Notes under the pieces: model-generated
Database searches by the model: none
What the model was told of the DNA's origin: nothing
The model's input: the letters and a program-made list of their open reading frames with translations, nothing else
Position numbers and translations under genes: made by a program
Shown here: piece after piece, positions 1 through 10,600 of the stretch
Position numbering within the stretch: position 1 is the first letter of the stretch
Layout of the letters: the number at the start of each line of letters is the position of its first letter
Assembly: GCF_028583425.1 (NCBI RefSeq)
Contig: NC_072801.1
Location: 9,134,001 to 9,198,000, forward strand
Length of the DNA stretch: 64,000 bases
Reading direction: 5' to 3'
Source of the DNA: Eublepharis macularius
Lineage: Eukaryota; Chordata; Lepidosauria; Squamata; Eublepharidae

Positions 1-835
1 ACGGTTGCCAGTGCCCAGGGCAACCGTAGTCAGGCCCTACATGCGCACGCATAGCGCGCGTGCACGCTCCTACTGTTGCGTGATGACATCACGCTGGGGC
101 ACCCCTTGCCCCCGCAGCAAGCTGGCTGTCCCGGCACGCCGCGGAGCTGGTGGCAGCACAAGTCGCTTGGAGGCTGCCCGCGCCGTTCACCTGCCCCCCA
201 GGACAAGGGGCAGCCGGCTTGCCACGCGCCCCTTGTCCTGGGGAAAGGCGAATGGCGCAGGCAGCCTCTGAGCCACTCGCGCTGCCTTTTGCCTTTCCCC
301 AGGACAAGGGGAGGCTGGCTTGCCACGCACCCCTTGTCCTGGGGAAAGGCGAATGGCGCGGGCGGCCTCCCAGCCACTCGGGCTTGCCTTTTGCCTTTTC
401 CCAGGACAAGGGGCGGCCAGCTTGCCGCATGCCCCTTGTCCTGGGGAAAGGCAAATGGCGCGGGCGGCCTCCCAGCCACTCACACTGCCTTTTGCCTTTT
501 CCCAGGACAAGGGGCAGCCAGCTTGCCGCATGCCCCTTGTCCTGGGGAAAGGCAAATGGCGCGGGCGGCCTCCCAGCCACTCACACTGCCTTTTGCCTTT
601 CCCCAGGACAAGGGGCAGCCGGCTTGCCGCGCCCCTTGTCCTGGGGAAAGGCGAACGGCGCAGGCGGCTTCCCAGCTGGGAAGGCCGCCTGCACCATTTG
701 CCTTTCCCCAGGCGCGCTCCCGGGGCTGGCAGCGCGCATCTGGGGCTGGCAACTGCGCCTGATGCCCCCTCTTTGGTGGCACCGGGGGCAGACTACCCCC
801 CCGTCGATTTGGCCCTGACTCAGTTTGATATATAT
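1..835. mobile_element. GC-rich repeat block, possible Helitron-like element cut by the window edge
   Basis: This is a very GC- and CpG-rich block that changes sharply to AT-rich DNA after about 825. It contains the hairpin minisatellite at 201-706. Its right edge, read on the - strand, starts near 836 with TC followed by an AT-rich stretch (TCAATATATATCAAACTGAG). That loosely resembles the 5' ends of the two Helitron-like elements at 10663 and 50402, which also carry internal minisatellites. The expected 3' CTAG end would lie left of position 1, so the identity cannot be confirmed. Long open frames here in several phases come from the repeat lacking stops; I do not regard them as genes. Confidence 0.3.
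201..706. repeat. Five-unit 101-bp minisatellite with an internal hairpin in every unit
   Basis: Units begin at 201, 302, 404, 505 and 606, each with GGACAAGGGG, so the period is 101-102 bp. In every unit CTTTCCCCAGGACAAGGGG is followed about 20 nt later by its reverse complement CCCCTTGTCCTGGGGAAAG, giving a potential 19-bp hairpin. Units three and four are almost identical; the fifth degrades at its right end. The array is CpG-rich (GGCGCGGGCGGCC in several units). Confidence 0.9.
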
Positions 836-840
836 TGAAG

Positions 841-1574
841 ATTCCTTTTTGATCCAGATCTTGCTTAGCTGTCTTGGATACTGAATAAGCTATCACTACT
901 TCTAAAACCAGTGATTCCCCCCGCCCCCTTTCTGGTTAGAAGAATTGTTCTCTGAAGACACAGGAACTGAAGAGTTCCTTCCTTAGTTCACACTGGTTGC
1001 CATTTTGTGTCTTGTTTTATATAGTCTCCCTTCAGTCTGTCAGTATCCATCACTTCTCAGGCCACCAGTTATGAACCAATGAGACTGCCCAAATCATGTA
1101 CAGTCTCCTAGATGCCATCTCCTCTCCCCCTGCAATATATATACATCTCAAGGGCTACTATAAACTATGAAATACCTCTGCGGACAGAGGTCTGTACTTC
1201 ATTGTAGACTTTAGAAACACTGCTGGAAGTGAAACCATCCCACTTGTACCTCAGAAGTTTCACAAATCTTAATCTTTAACCTTCCACTTTCCATACATAG
1301 CCATTATTTACATATTTCCTATACATTTGGTTAGCCTTTACACAGGATGTCATGGTTGTTTTTCCACAGGGATAAAACCCAAAGGATCTTGGGTGGAATG
1401 GAAAAAGAAGGAGCTCTAGGTTATGACTGACTGGCTGGCTGACTTACAAAGCACTAACCTTATCCCAGGGAGGTGGATAATAGCTGCATCAGGAGCTCAA
1501 TTTGCCAACAGGCCTGGAGAAAAATGACTAGTCCTTTTAATAGAGGCTTAATGCTTGGGACATTTTTCTCTTTA
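841..1574. other. No feature recognised
   Basis: Mostly AT-rich unique-looking sequence with a short C-run near 917-926. I see no exon-like ORF, splice-flanked conserved block or repeat family I can name. The missing first coding exon of EEF2KMT was looked for here and not found. Confidence 0.4.
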
Positions 1575-1596
1575 ATGGATTGCCAGGTTTAGTTTA

Positions 1597-2085
1597 AAGA
1601 TAAAGATGTCTCTCTGGGAACCAAGATAATCCAAACTATGGTGTTCCGCATTATGATGTATGGATGGGAAAGTTGGTTGGTGAAGAAAGCTGACAGGAAG
1701 AAAATGGATTCATTTGAAACGTGGTGCTGGAGGAGAGTCCTGCGGATACCACGGACAGCCAAAAAGACAAATAAGTGGGTTCTAGATCAAATCAAGCCTG
1801 AATTCTCCCTAGAAGCTAAAATGACAAAACTGAGGCTATCATACTTTGGTCACATCATGAGAAGACAAGATTCCCTGGAAAAGCCAATAATGCTAGGGAA
1901 AGAGGAAGGCAGTAGGAAAAGAGGAAGACCCAAAGTGAGATGGCTGGACTCAATAAAAGAAGCCACATCCTCCTGTTTGCAGGATCTGAGCAAGTCTGTT
2001 AATGATAGGGCGTTTTGGAGGTCTCTCCTTCATAAGGTTGCCATAGGTCGGAGGCGACTTGACAGCACATAATACACAATGTGTG
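1597..2085 (+). mobile_element. BovB (RTE) LINE, 5'-truncated 3' fragment
   Basis: The frame 1638-2072 encodes the C-terminal end of a BovB/RTE reverse transcriptase protein: YGWESWLVKKADRKK, then CWRRVLRIPRTAKKTNK, then LSYFGHIMRRQDSLEK, KRGRPKVRWLD and a final GRRRLDST before the stop. These are hallmark motifs of the family shared by squamates and ruminants. The noncoding end (GGAGGCGACTTGACAGCACA) is the usual 3' end. Everything 5' of this, including the endonuclease and most of the reverse transcriptase, is missing. A second, more decayed copy lies at 59446-59787. Confidence 0.9.
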
Positions 2086-2275
2086 GGAATGGGCAGCTTT
2101 TCATGGCATGGAGGTAAATAGCATCAGCAGGTAAATCACAACCTATTAAACCACTATTAAAGGGAGATGACATTTTTTCCCTTTCCAAGTGGTTGGCAAC
2201 CCAAGTTGCATGCTCTCGGCAGATAGATTGTCTGAAGTTTCTGGGCTTGGCATCCTCTCCCTGCTGGTGGCAGAG

Positions 2276-2392
2276 AGTGCCCTCAAGTCACAGCTGACTT
2301 ATGGCGACCCCTGGCGGGTTTCCATGGCAAGAGACTAACAGAGGTGGTTTGCCATTGCCTGCCTCTGCAACCCTGGTTGTCATTGGAGGTGT
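2276..2392. repeat. SINE fragment of a squamate family
   Basis: The stretch with GTCACAGCTGACTTATGGCG and GAGGTGGTTTGCCATTGCC is a widespread short interspersed repeat of reptile genomes. I associate its full form with a 5S-rRNA-like segment, which is absent here. Family assignment is from memory. Confidence 0.5.
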
Positions 2393-2734
2393 GGCCACCA
2401 TTTTGGGATGGCTTAGAATTCGGAAAGATTAGGAAGGTTGAGGAATCTCTATCATTGAAACCAGCAGCTTGTTAGCTAGCATTGCTAACATTAAAACCAG
2501 CAGCTTGCTAGCATTCTATGGCTTGTCATCAAGTAACCAAACTGTTGTTCTCTGCACCCCCTGGGAAGCTTTGTAGTTCACAAACAGTTTAAAGTTCCAC
2601 TATTTCTTGTTCCATTGGGCATAGTGTGTGTGGGGAGGGGGAGTGGTCATGGCAGGCACAGATTGTGCTAAGTGAACAGTTATGACAGTATTTCATAGCG
2701 GATAAAGTGGAAAGACTGGAATCAACTTCCTATC

Positions 2735-2835
2735 TACCATAAAGTTCAATGGGTGATATTGGGTTAGTCATTCTTCCTCAGCCTAACCCTTTATCCTCAC
2801 AACAACATGGTTGTTGTAAGGATAAAACATTGGAC
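2735..2835 (+). repeat. tRNA-derived SINE fragment
   Basis: Contains the characteristic 3' block of squamate tRNA-derived SINEs: CAGCCTAACC, then TCCTCACAACAACATGGTTG and GTAAGGATAAAA. The tRNA-like head is not clear. Confidence 0.4.
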
Positions 2836-3141
2836 GGCAACATAGTTCTAAAAGTTTGTTGGTTGTGGAGAAAACAGCGGTCTCCTTTAGAGGGCTATTG
2901 TAAGCATTATCACAAGTGAATTTATGAGAAGTCTTTGCAACACATTGAAGCACCGCACAAATTCAAAGTATTAATCATCTTTGAAATTTGAATTTAAAAC
3001 GTTTATCACAATGTGAATCTTCTACATAATGCATGTTGTGAAGTCTCTAGATCATAAGCAGATGGGCCTGTTTTAAAAATGTGTTCCCCAATTCATCTCC
3101 CTGTAGTATAATTTGAATTATGGATTGCCAGGTTTAGTTTA

Positions 3142-3691
3142 CAGTCTGCAAGTTATAACAAGAAGTTGGAAGGACCATTAATTTTACTCACTTGGTTAGA
3201 TTAGATCCCGTGCTTAAATTGGGGGGGGGGGCATTCTCTTTCTTGAAGGTTTTTGACGTCATTCCAGAGTGGCTGCAATATGGATAGTGCAATCCTTAAA
3301 AGAGTTTTAGGCGGATAGCCATGTCCAAAATCAGTGGCCGTCGTCACACAGCCATAAATTTAGCACCAAACTAGTGCCATCTCCCGCTGAATGCTCACCT
3401 TATCCTGGCTCTCTTGCGATTTCGCCATTCTCCCCAATTCATGCTTTGTGATTCTTTATGTCGTCTTTATCTGCTTCCATGTGAATGCCCTGGATTGACT
3501 ATGAACGCTTCGCAACACCAAAACGCTCACTCTCTCTGATCATCTATCTCACCTAACACTGATTCTCCTGCCCTACACTCCCACAAGCCCCAATGCGACC
3601 TGCAATTAAGCCTCAAAGTATTTTTTTTAAAAAAAACGTCAGCCTTATAGCGCTGTAGCAATATTCTGCCATGGGCGGGAAACCTCTGCTA
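3142..3691. other. No feature recognised
   Basis: Apart from a G-run (3221-3231) and a short A/T run near 3620, I see no gene, exon or nameable repeat. The same holds for 4130-4439. Confidence 0.4.
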
Positions 3692-3696
3692 CCTAC

Positions 3697-4124
3697 TGTC
3701 AGACTGTGGCATTCCAGACACGAGAGTCTGTCTTACTCCCTTCTGCAAGAAGACAAGGTCTTTTGATTTCAAAAGGTTTTATTTTGAAGGACAGCATTCA
3801 GGCCCAGACGTCCATATTCTAGGATTAGAGATCCTGGCTGAACAAAGAATTGTTAGGAATGAGACACAGAACAAAAGTTGTTACATTTCACACTCTCAGA
3901 GCCCAGCCTCCCCCCAGAGTTCACATAGCAGGAGAATTCTCTGTGGGAACACCAGCCAAGGTTGAACCAGCTCAAAGAATAGATAAGACAGTATCCTCTC
4001 CCATGGAATCGGCTCCTCGCAGGTGGTAGGGCCTAGAGGGAAAAGAAGACTAAACAACTACAGAATTAAACATGGCGTTACTCAGGTTGCTTCCTTTAAG
4101 GCACTATACAAACAGACCCTGACA
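3697..4124 (-). mobile_element. Solo LTR of an LTR retroelement (fossil)
   Basis: A 428-bp block with inverted ends TGTCAG...CTGACA, flanked on both sides by the 5-bp duplication CCTAC (3692-3696 and 4125-4129). On the - strand it carries an AATAAA signal near 3780, which sets the orientation. No internal protein-coding part is present, so this is a solo LTR left by recombination. A 5-bp duplication fits Ty3/Gypsy-type or some endogenous retrovirus classes; the family is not resolved. It lies upstream of EEF2KMT coding exon 2. Confidence 0.75.
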
Positions 4125-4439
4125 CCTACCACGGTTGGCTTTTGGGTTGGTCCAGCACAACACTGGTATAATAGAAGAGCGATATAGCGCAAATATGCAA
4201 TTTTTTTTTTAAAAAAGGGGGCAGGATTTTTAGGGCCCCGTTTCCAGAGGCACTTTGACTGACCGTCGAATTGCGCTTTTCCCTTTTAATGTGACTGACT
4301 GGAAGCGCAAGCAGTCATCAAAAGATGGGAGAATCCGTTCTAATAATGGTAACAGAAGAAACGATTTCTAGTGCAAAACTGACGAAATAAGGGCCCGTGT
4401 GACGACGGCCAGTATTGCTTCTTCCACAGCATTTCATTC

Positions 4440-4557
4440 TCAGTGCAGTTTATTGCCACAGTAAGCTATTACTTGTCCCATTTTACAGATGGAGAACAGA
4501 TAACTGACTTGTCTAAAGCCACAAGTCTATCATTGAGACAGAAAAGGAATTTCAAAC
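4440..4557 (+). repeat. MIR-type SINE (ancient)
   Basis: TCCCATTTTACAGATGGAGA followed by ACTGACTTGTCTAAAGCCACA matches the conserved core of the tRNA-derived MIR family in sequence and order. It sits about 50 bp upstream of the EEF2KMT exon at 4610, in the intron. Confidence 0.7.
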
Positions 4558-4609
4558 CGCTGCTTCTTTTCTTGCAATTGTTCTCACCATTCTGTATTTT
4601 ATGTTTTAG

Positions 4610-7600
4610 GATCTTGAACAGGCACTACAGAATTCAAAAGATTCCTCACTGTTGCTGGCCATTTTGCAAAAGGTAAAAAATCTGTTAATAGAATATTAGT
4701 CTGTAAACCTGATATTGAGAAGGTACTGAGACCAGGAAAGGGCTGGGGGTGGAGAACTCCCTCAGGTTCTGATCTTTGGCTTCAGTTCTGTATACAAGAA
4801 AATAAGGAATGGAGCCCGCCAACCAGGGCATAATCTAGGGTTATTCTCATAGCAAAAGCTCTGATTTGCTTGTAAAATCTGGCTATATTCATTGTTTCCC
4901 CTATGTATTTCAGTCAATTCTTTTTTCAATTGTTTCAGACTGTTCTTCATCCACTGTGCCTGAAATATCCTCCCTCAGTGAAATACCGGAGACATTTTTT
5001 GTCAGAACTGATAAAGAAGGTACTAGTGACTTTCAGCAATTAACTTGTGGTAGGAGAGATGCTTTGGCAGGAGAGGGTCTGTGCAACACCCTGGTTGTAG
5101 CCTTAGAGGTGTGAAGTCCTGAATATTACCATCCACCACCCTTGGGAAAAGGTTTAGTCTCCACCCATTTCCTCCTCATCTCTCTTCTCACCGGACAGGG
5201 AACAGATCATGTCATCTTTGGCCTCTTCAAAGAGCATACAGCAAGCCATTCAACCATCATCTTCCTCCCAAGACATAAAGCTGTTCCTCCCAAGACAGCA
5301 AGCTGTTCAGAAAGTGGCATGGTCCTGCCACCAGTAATGGAGTGGTCAGCTGGCAGTGAGCCATCTCAAGTACATTAGCCTACTTGTTCTCCTCATCCTC
5401 TGCTCTAAGGAAGAACTAGTTGGGGATGTGGAGTCCAGTAGCCCCAGACAGTGAGAGTTAAAACTCGAGATGCGTTACTTTTCACTTTCAGTCCCTGGCA
5501 GTTAGGTCCCTCAAGCTCTCCACAGTTCACACACAGGTGTTTCAGTTGAAGCAACTTTATTGAGATCCGTACAGTTCAGGATGTTCACACAAAGGTGGCA
5601 ATTGGCAGAAGTGACAATTCAAACAAAGGCATTACTAATTCTAGGGAAACTTCCTGCCCTTCTGTCCATTGACATTCTGGCGCAAACCCCCAAAGAAGTT
5701 ATATGGGAACTGATTAGTTTAGACCAAGTGAAGTACAAAGTGAAAATATCCCAGTCTCTGGGAAAAGATACAACGTTCACTGCTAGCAGCTCGCCTTCAA
5801 GGACACTTGCTTGAAAAGTGGAAGTACATATTTTCAGCTGATAATGGAGAGGCCCTACTGGCTCAGCTCTCCTTGTACAATTCATGTTAACAGTTAGCAC
5901 ACTCTCAGATGAGTTACACAGAATACAAACAGTTATGATCAGCACAAAATGCAAAACACATTAATGGCAGGTATGCTTGCATACATGACATTCACAACCC
6001 AAAATTTTTTACTTTGAACATTTTTAAGAGGAAGAATTACTTGTCTTCCATAACGTGTCACCCTTACCCGGACACTCCCATGAATCTGAATAACTCAACA
6101 TTCTCAGACCAGCTCCTTATTGAAAGATCTTTGCTCACAGCAGCTGCTGATACAGTGATGCAACAGGCAGCCTTTTCTGTCTGTGACTATTTAATTTTCA
6201 GTAGCTTATTTCTAACAATGCCCTGTCACTCTACTCACTCTACCATTGGGAACCATTGGTTTGGGAACTCCTAGCATAAACAGTCCAGAGTTGTGCTGAT
6301 CCTGTATCTTCATCACAACAGCATGGAGGTTTTCCTGTGAGGGTACTGGCAGCAAGACAAGCAGATGACTTACCCTCCCCCCTTGCTTTTGCTGGCTCTG
6401 CCCCCCCCCCCCGAGAAAAGGGGCTTTTTCTCAAGGAAGAAGCTCTTGAACAGATAATACTGACACTGGCTTCTACAAGCAAACTGCAGTCCTAAGATAA
6501 AATATACGCTTATTTATAGAGCACAGCATTAACTGCTGCAATGCTGAATATTGATCTGCCCCACTCCTCAGCACAGGGCAGGACTGTGCATTTATTCTGT
6601 AATTACACCATGCTCTCTGTTATAAGGAAAGAAATAAAATGGATGCATGATTCTATGACTCAGTTGGCTGCCTGTGTGACATCTTAAGGCCATAAATTGA
6701 CTATATCTCTCTCTCTCATGTAGCATGAATGTACAGCAGCCGAGCCTCTGGATCAGCTATATGAAGCACTGGGTGATGTCTTAAACGCAGAAAATTCTAC
6801 ATGCTGTTACAGAAGCTATATCTTGGTAAATCTAAAGAACTGTTTGTTATCTTGGCTGTAGTGTATGCAATGTATCTACCGTTTATGTCCATTAACCATC
6901 ACCCCCAATCAATCTCAATTGAGGCACCTGGTAGAAATCTAGAGGCCCCCATTCTGCTTTGCTTTTGAAACAGGTTTCTGGCCCGTAGTGTAAGAACAGA
7001 GATGCATGTTTAGAGCATGCTTTAGAACACCAATTAAGATTCTCAGTGACTGACATTCAAAACTTTGAATCTCTGAGATAACTTCAGGATTTCAGGGAAT
7101 TTAGTTCGCTCTTTTTGAAAGTCTGGGGTTAGAAAGCCAGTTCTCTCTTTTTATTGTTTATTTTAAAATTTTGTATCTTGTGCTTCTAACACAGCATGTG
7201 AGGTGACCTCAAATGCATTAAAAACAAAATGTATTAAGCAATATAAAATATTCAAAAGTGGTAAAAAGCCATAGCAGTGATAAAAAAAATGATAAAAAAG
7301 CAGCAGCCAAACCTATGCCATGAACAAGGGAATGCAAATGTAACCTGCTTACAAGAAAAGCCCCATCACACTGGCTCTTTGCCTGTTAATTTTATTTATA
7401 TGTTTTAGTCCAGGTGCGAGATGAAGCGGTCACTTATCTTGCAACTGAGGGCCAAACTACAAGTGACAAATGACACTTGAACAGCAAGTGTATTCCTCCC
7501 TGTTCACTTGCCCTCCACTTGCTCTCCACTCGATCCACTTGCCTTTCAAGTGTCATTCGTCACTTGTAGCTTGACCCCTAGTCTATCTTGTAGGTTGGTC

Positions 7601-10600
7601 ATTAGGCTAAACTGGAAAATCTTATAGAGGAAGGGTGGCATAATAATTTAATAAAGTAAAACCATAAAACAACTTTGGGGGAGGGGAATTTAGTCAGGCA
7701 AAGTAGAGAGAAGCCGCACCCTGACAAACCCTGCTCCAAAGTGTATGTTGAGTAGAATAAACAACATTGTTTTAAAGTAGCCTGATGTGTTGGTGCAAGG
7801 ATTGTGCTATTGACAGTTTTCTTATAGCCCTCAGGAGATGCTGTTACGGTCCGTGAAAATGTGGCAATAATTTCACAAGGGACCACAGGCCTTGTCACGT
7901 GGGATGGTGGTCTTTACCTGGCTGAATGGGCACTGGAACACCCCTTAGTTTTCACAAACAGGTAACAAATTGTATGTTATCTTGAGTCTGGGATTGGGTG
8001 GAGAAAGAGGGCAAGGCTTAGCCATGGAATCTCTTTCTGTTGCAAACCAAGGGTTTATTTATTTCAGCTATTCTTACACCACTCCTTGATACAAAATTCC
8101 CAAGGCGGCATCTAGCACAGATGAAAAAAAAACAACTTAAAAAGAGACTATAAAATCAACAACAAAGTCAGTAATATTGGCAGGATGTAGCAATTCAGCA
8201 CCGCACAGCAAAGTCACTGAGAAGGCAAGGGGAGGGGACATGTACACAAAATGTATTTACTGAATTTTCAGGAGCATCTTGGAATTAGGAAGTGGGATAG
8301 GCCTGACGGGAATCGCAATCTGCAAAACCTGCCACCCCAGGACGTACACCTTCAGTGATCACCATCCGTGTGTTCTAGAAGAGCTGTCAGAGAATATCCG
8401 CTTGAATGGCTTTTTTCTGCAGTCTGGACATTACAACGTTGGCAGATGTGCAATGTTGGCAAAATGCGCAGATCACGAGGCAGAGTTGGCTGAATTGCAG
8501 GGCCCCAGTGTAACTGTTGCGGAACTTGACTGGGACTCGGTTACAAAAGAACAACTTGCAGTATTTCAAGCGGATGTTATCATTGCTGCTGGTAAGCTAC
8601 ATGTTGAATTGATTTTGATTTATTAGACTTTTAACCCGCCCTCCCTGCAAGTGGGCTCAGGGTGGGCAACAACATCAAATCCACATACAGTAAAAGATAA
8701 AAACATAAAGAATATACAATAAAATACATCAAATATGGTACAAATACAGATTAAAACTAATTCCACAAGGCAGCACTCAATATTACATAGTTGGGGCACC
8801 GTGGGCTGAGAGACAGCGAGCCGTCAAAGCAAACTAGGGAGGACAGGGAGGCCGAAAAAGGTCCCCCAGCAGGAAAACCAGCAGGATGATTCGCCTCAAC
8901 CACACCCACGGGGCTGGCAGGACACCTCCGTCTTACAGGCCCACTGGAACTGCAACAACTCCCACAAGGACCTGGTCTTAACAGAGAGAGTGTTCCACGA
9001 GGCCAGAGCGGGAGCTGAAAAGGCCCTGGCCTTGGTTGATCCCTGGGGTCAGGGATCACCAGCAGATGTTTTATCAGCTGAACAGAGTGTCCTCTGGGGA
9101 ACATAAAGCGAGAGACGGTCCTGCAGGTATGTCAGCCCCAGTCACCTAAGGGATTTAAATGTTAAAACGAAGACCCTGAAATTGATCTGGAATTCCACCA
9201 GGAGCCAGTGCAGTTGGTGCAGGACAGGTTGTACATGCGTCCTAAACAGGGTCCCCTTAAGGACCCGTGCCTTTTGGACCAGGTGCATTTTCTGTTGTAG
9301 ATTCTGGAGCAGTCCCAAGGGTAGCCCAGCATAGAACAAGTTGCAGTAATCCAGTCTGGAAGTGACCGTTGCCTGGATCACTGCATGGGTCAATGGGTCA
9401 AATGACAGGGACAGGATGCCTGATCTGCCTAAGGTAGAAAAATGCAGATATGGCAATTGCCATGAACTGGGCCTCTGTTGATAAAGAGGCATCTGGAACC
9501 ATGCCCAGACTCCTCACTATTGGCTTGGGTGCAAGCAGCACCCCATCAAGGGCTGGAAGCCAAATCCCCAAACCCGTCAACTCATGGCCCAGATGCAGGA
9601 CCTCCGTCTTTGTAGGAATCAGCTTTAGTTGACTCTGCTTTAACCACCCAGTCACAGCCTCCAAAGCCCTGGCCAAAATACCTGGAGTGGAATCTGGCCA
9701 GCCAAACAGCAGCAGATATAACTGGGTGCCATCAGCATATTGATGGCAACCCAGCCCAAAACTTCAAGCCAACTGGGCAAGGGGGTGCATATATATATAT
9801 ATATATATTAAATAGCATTTGGGAGTGTATTGCCTCCTGGGGGATGCTGCATACCAATGGGTAGCATGGTGACAATTTCTTCCCCAGTGCTACCCCAGAG
9901 GTCCCCGACCGTGGAGACAGGAGACAAGCCACTGTAAGGCAGTCCCACATATCCCCACATCGATGAGGCGGTGGGTCAACAAATTCTAGTTGACCATATC
10001 AAACGCTGCTGTGAGATTAAGTAACACCAGCAACACTGACCTGCTCCTATCCAGGTGCCTTCAAAGATCATCTGTGAGGGTGACCAGCGCCATCTCTGTC
10101 CCATGGCCCAGGTGGAAGCTGGATGAAATGGGTGCAGGACAGAGGAGTCCTCCAGGAAAACCTGCAGTTGTTCGGCCACCGCCCACTCAGTCACCTTACC
10201 CAGAAATCTATTTTGCAGTAACTTAAGAAAGAGGCAGTCCAACCTATGGGATTTGGCACACCAGTTTCAGTGCGTGCACTGCCTGTATGCTCACGTATGA
10301 ATACATGAAGCTGCCTTACATAGAATCTGACCTCTGGTCAGTCTAGCTCAGGAATCTTATTTTTGTTCATCCCTTTTTTGTTGCTGCCATTTATTTGTTT
10401 AGACTTAATGCTCTTTTTTTTACACATTATGTCCCATTTGTGCATTTTATGCAAAAAATTTTGGTGAAATCCACATGCATTTTAATAGGGAAATTTTGTT
10501 GCGAGGAAAGAGAAAATGGTGCAAAAATAACAACTTGCTGGTTTGATTTGCTCAAGGGAGATACAGAAACCAATACAGAAATTTCCAAGTTCAGTAAGGA

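Larger units (their letters stand above)
1575..3141. repeat. Block bracketed by a perfect 22-bp direct repeat
   Basis: Positions 1575-1596 and 3120-3141 are identical over 22 bases (both begin ATGGATTGCCAGG). The block between them, 1597-3119, starts exactly where recognisable BovB sequence starts, which is what an insertion with a long target-site duplication would look like. The BovB itself ends near 2085, so the remaining kilobase would be sequence carried along 3' of the LINE. No poly(A) or tandem tail is seen at 3119, so the mechanism is inferred. Confidence 0.6.

Noticed and set aside
201-706. Possible CRISPR array (regular direct repeats)
   Set aside because: Units are 101 bp and similar throughout with no unique spacers, and the window is eukaryotic.
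5-818. Several overlapping ORFs of 120-230 codons on both strands
   Set aside because: They are by-products of a 101-bp GC-rich tandem repeat without stop codons; the translations are repetitive and resemble no protein family.
840-4400. Search for the first coding exon of EEF2KMT
   Set aside because: No ATG-led segment resembling the family N-terminus with a donor site in the right phase was found; it is probably left of the window.
5560-5954. Small ORFs on both strands
   Set aside because: They lie inside a solo LTR and show no homology.
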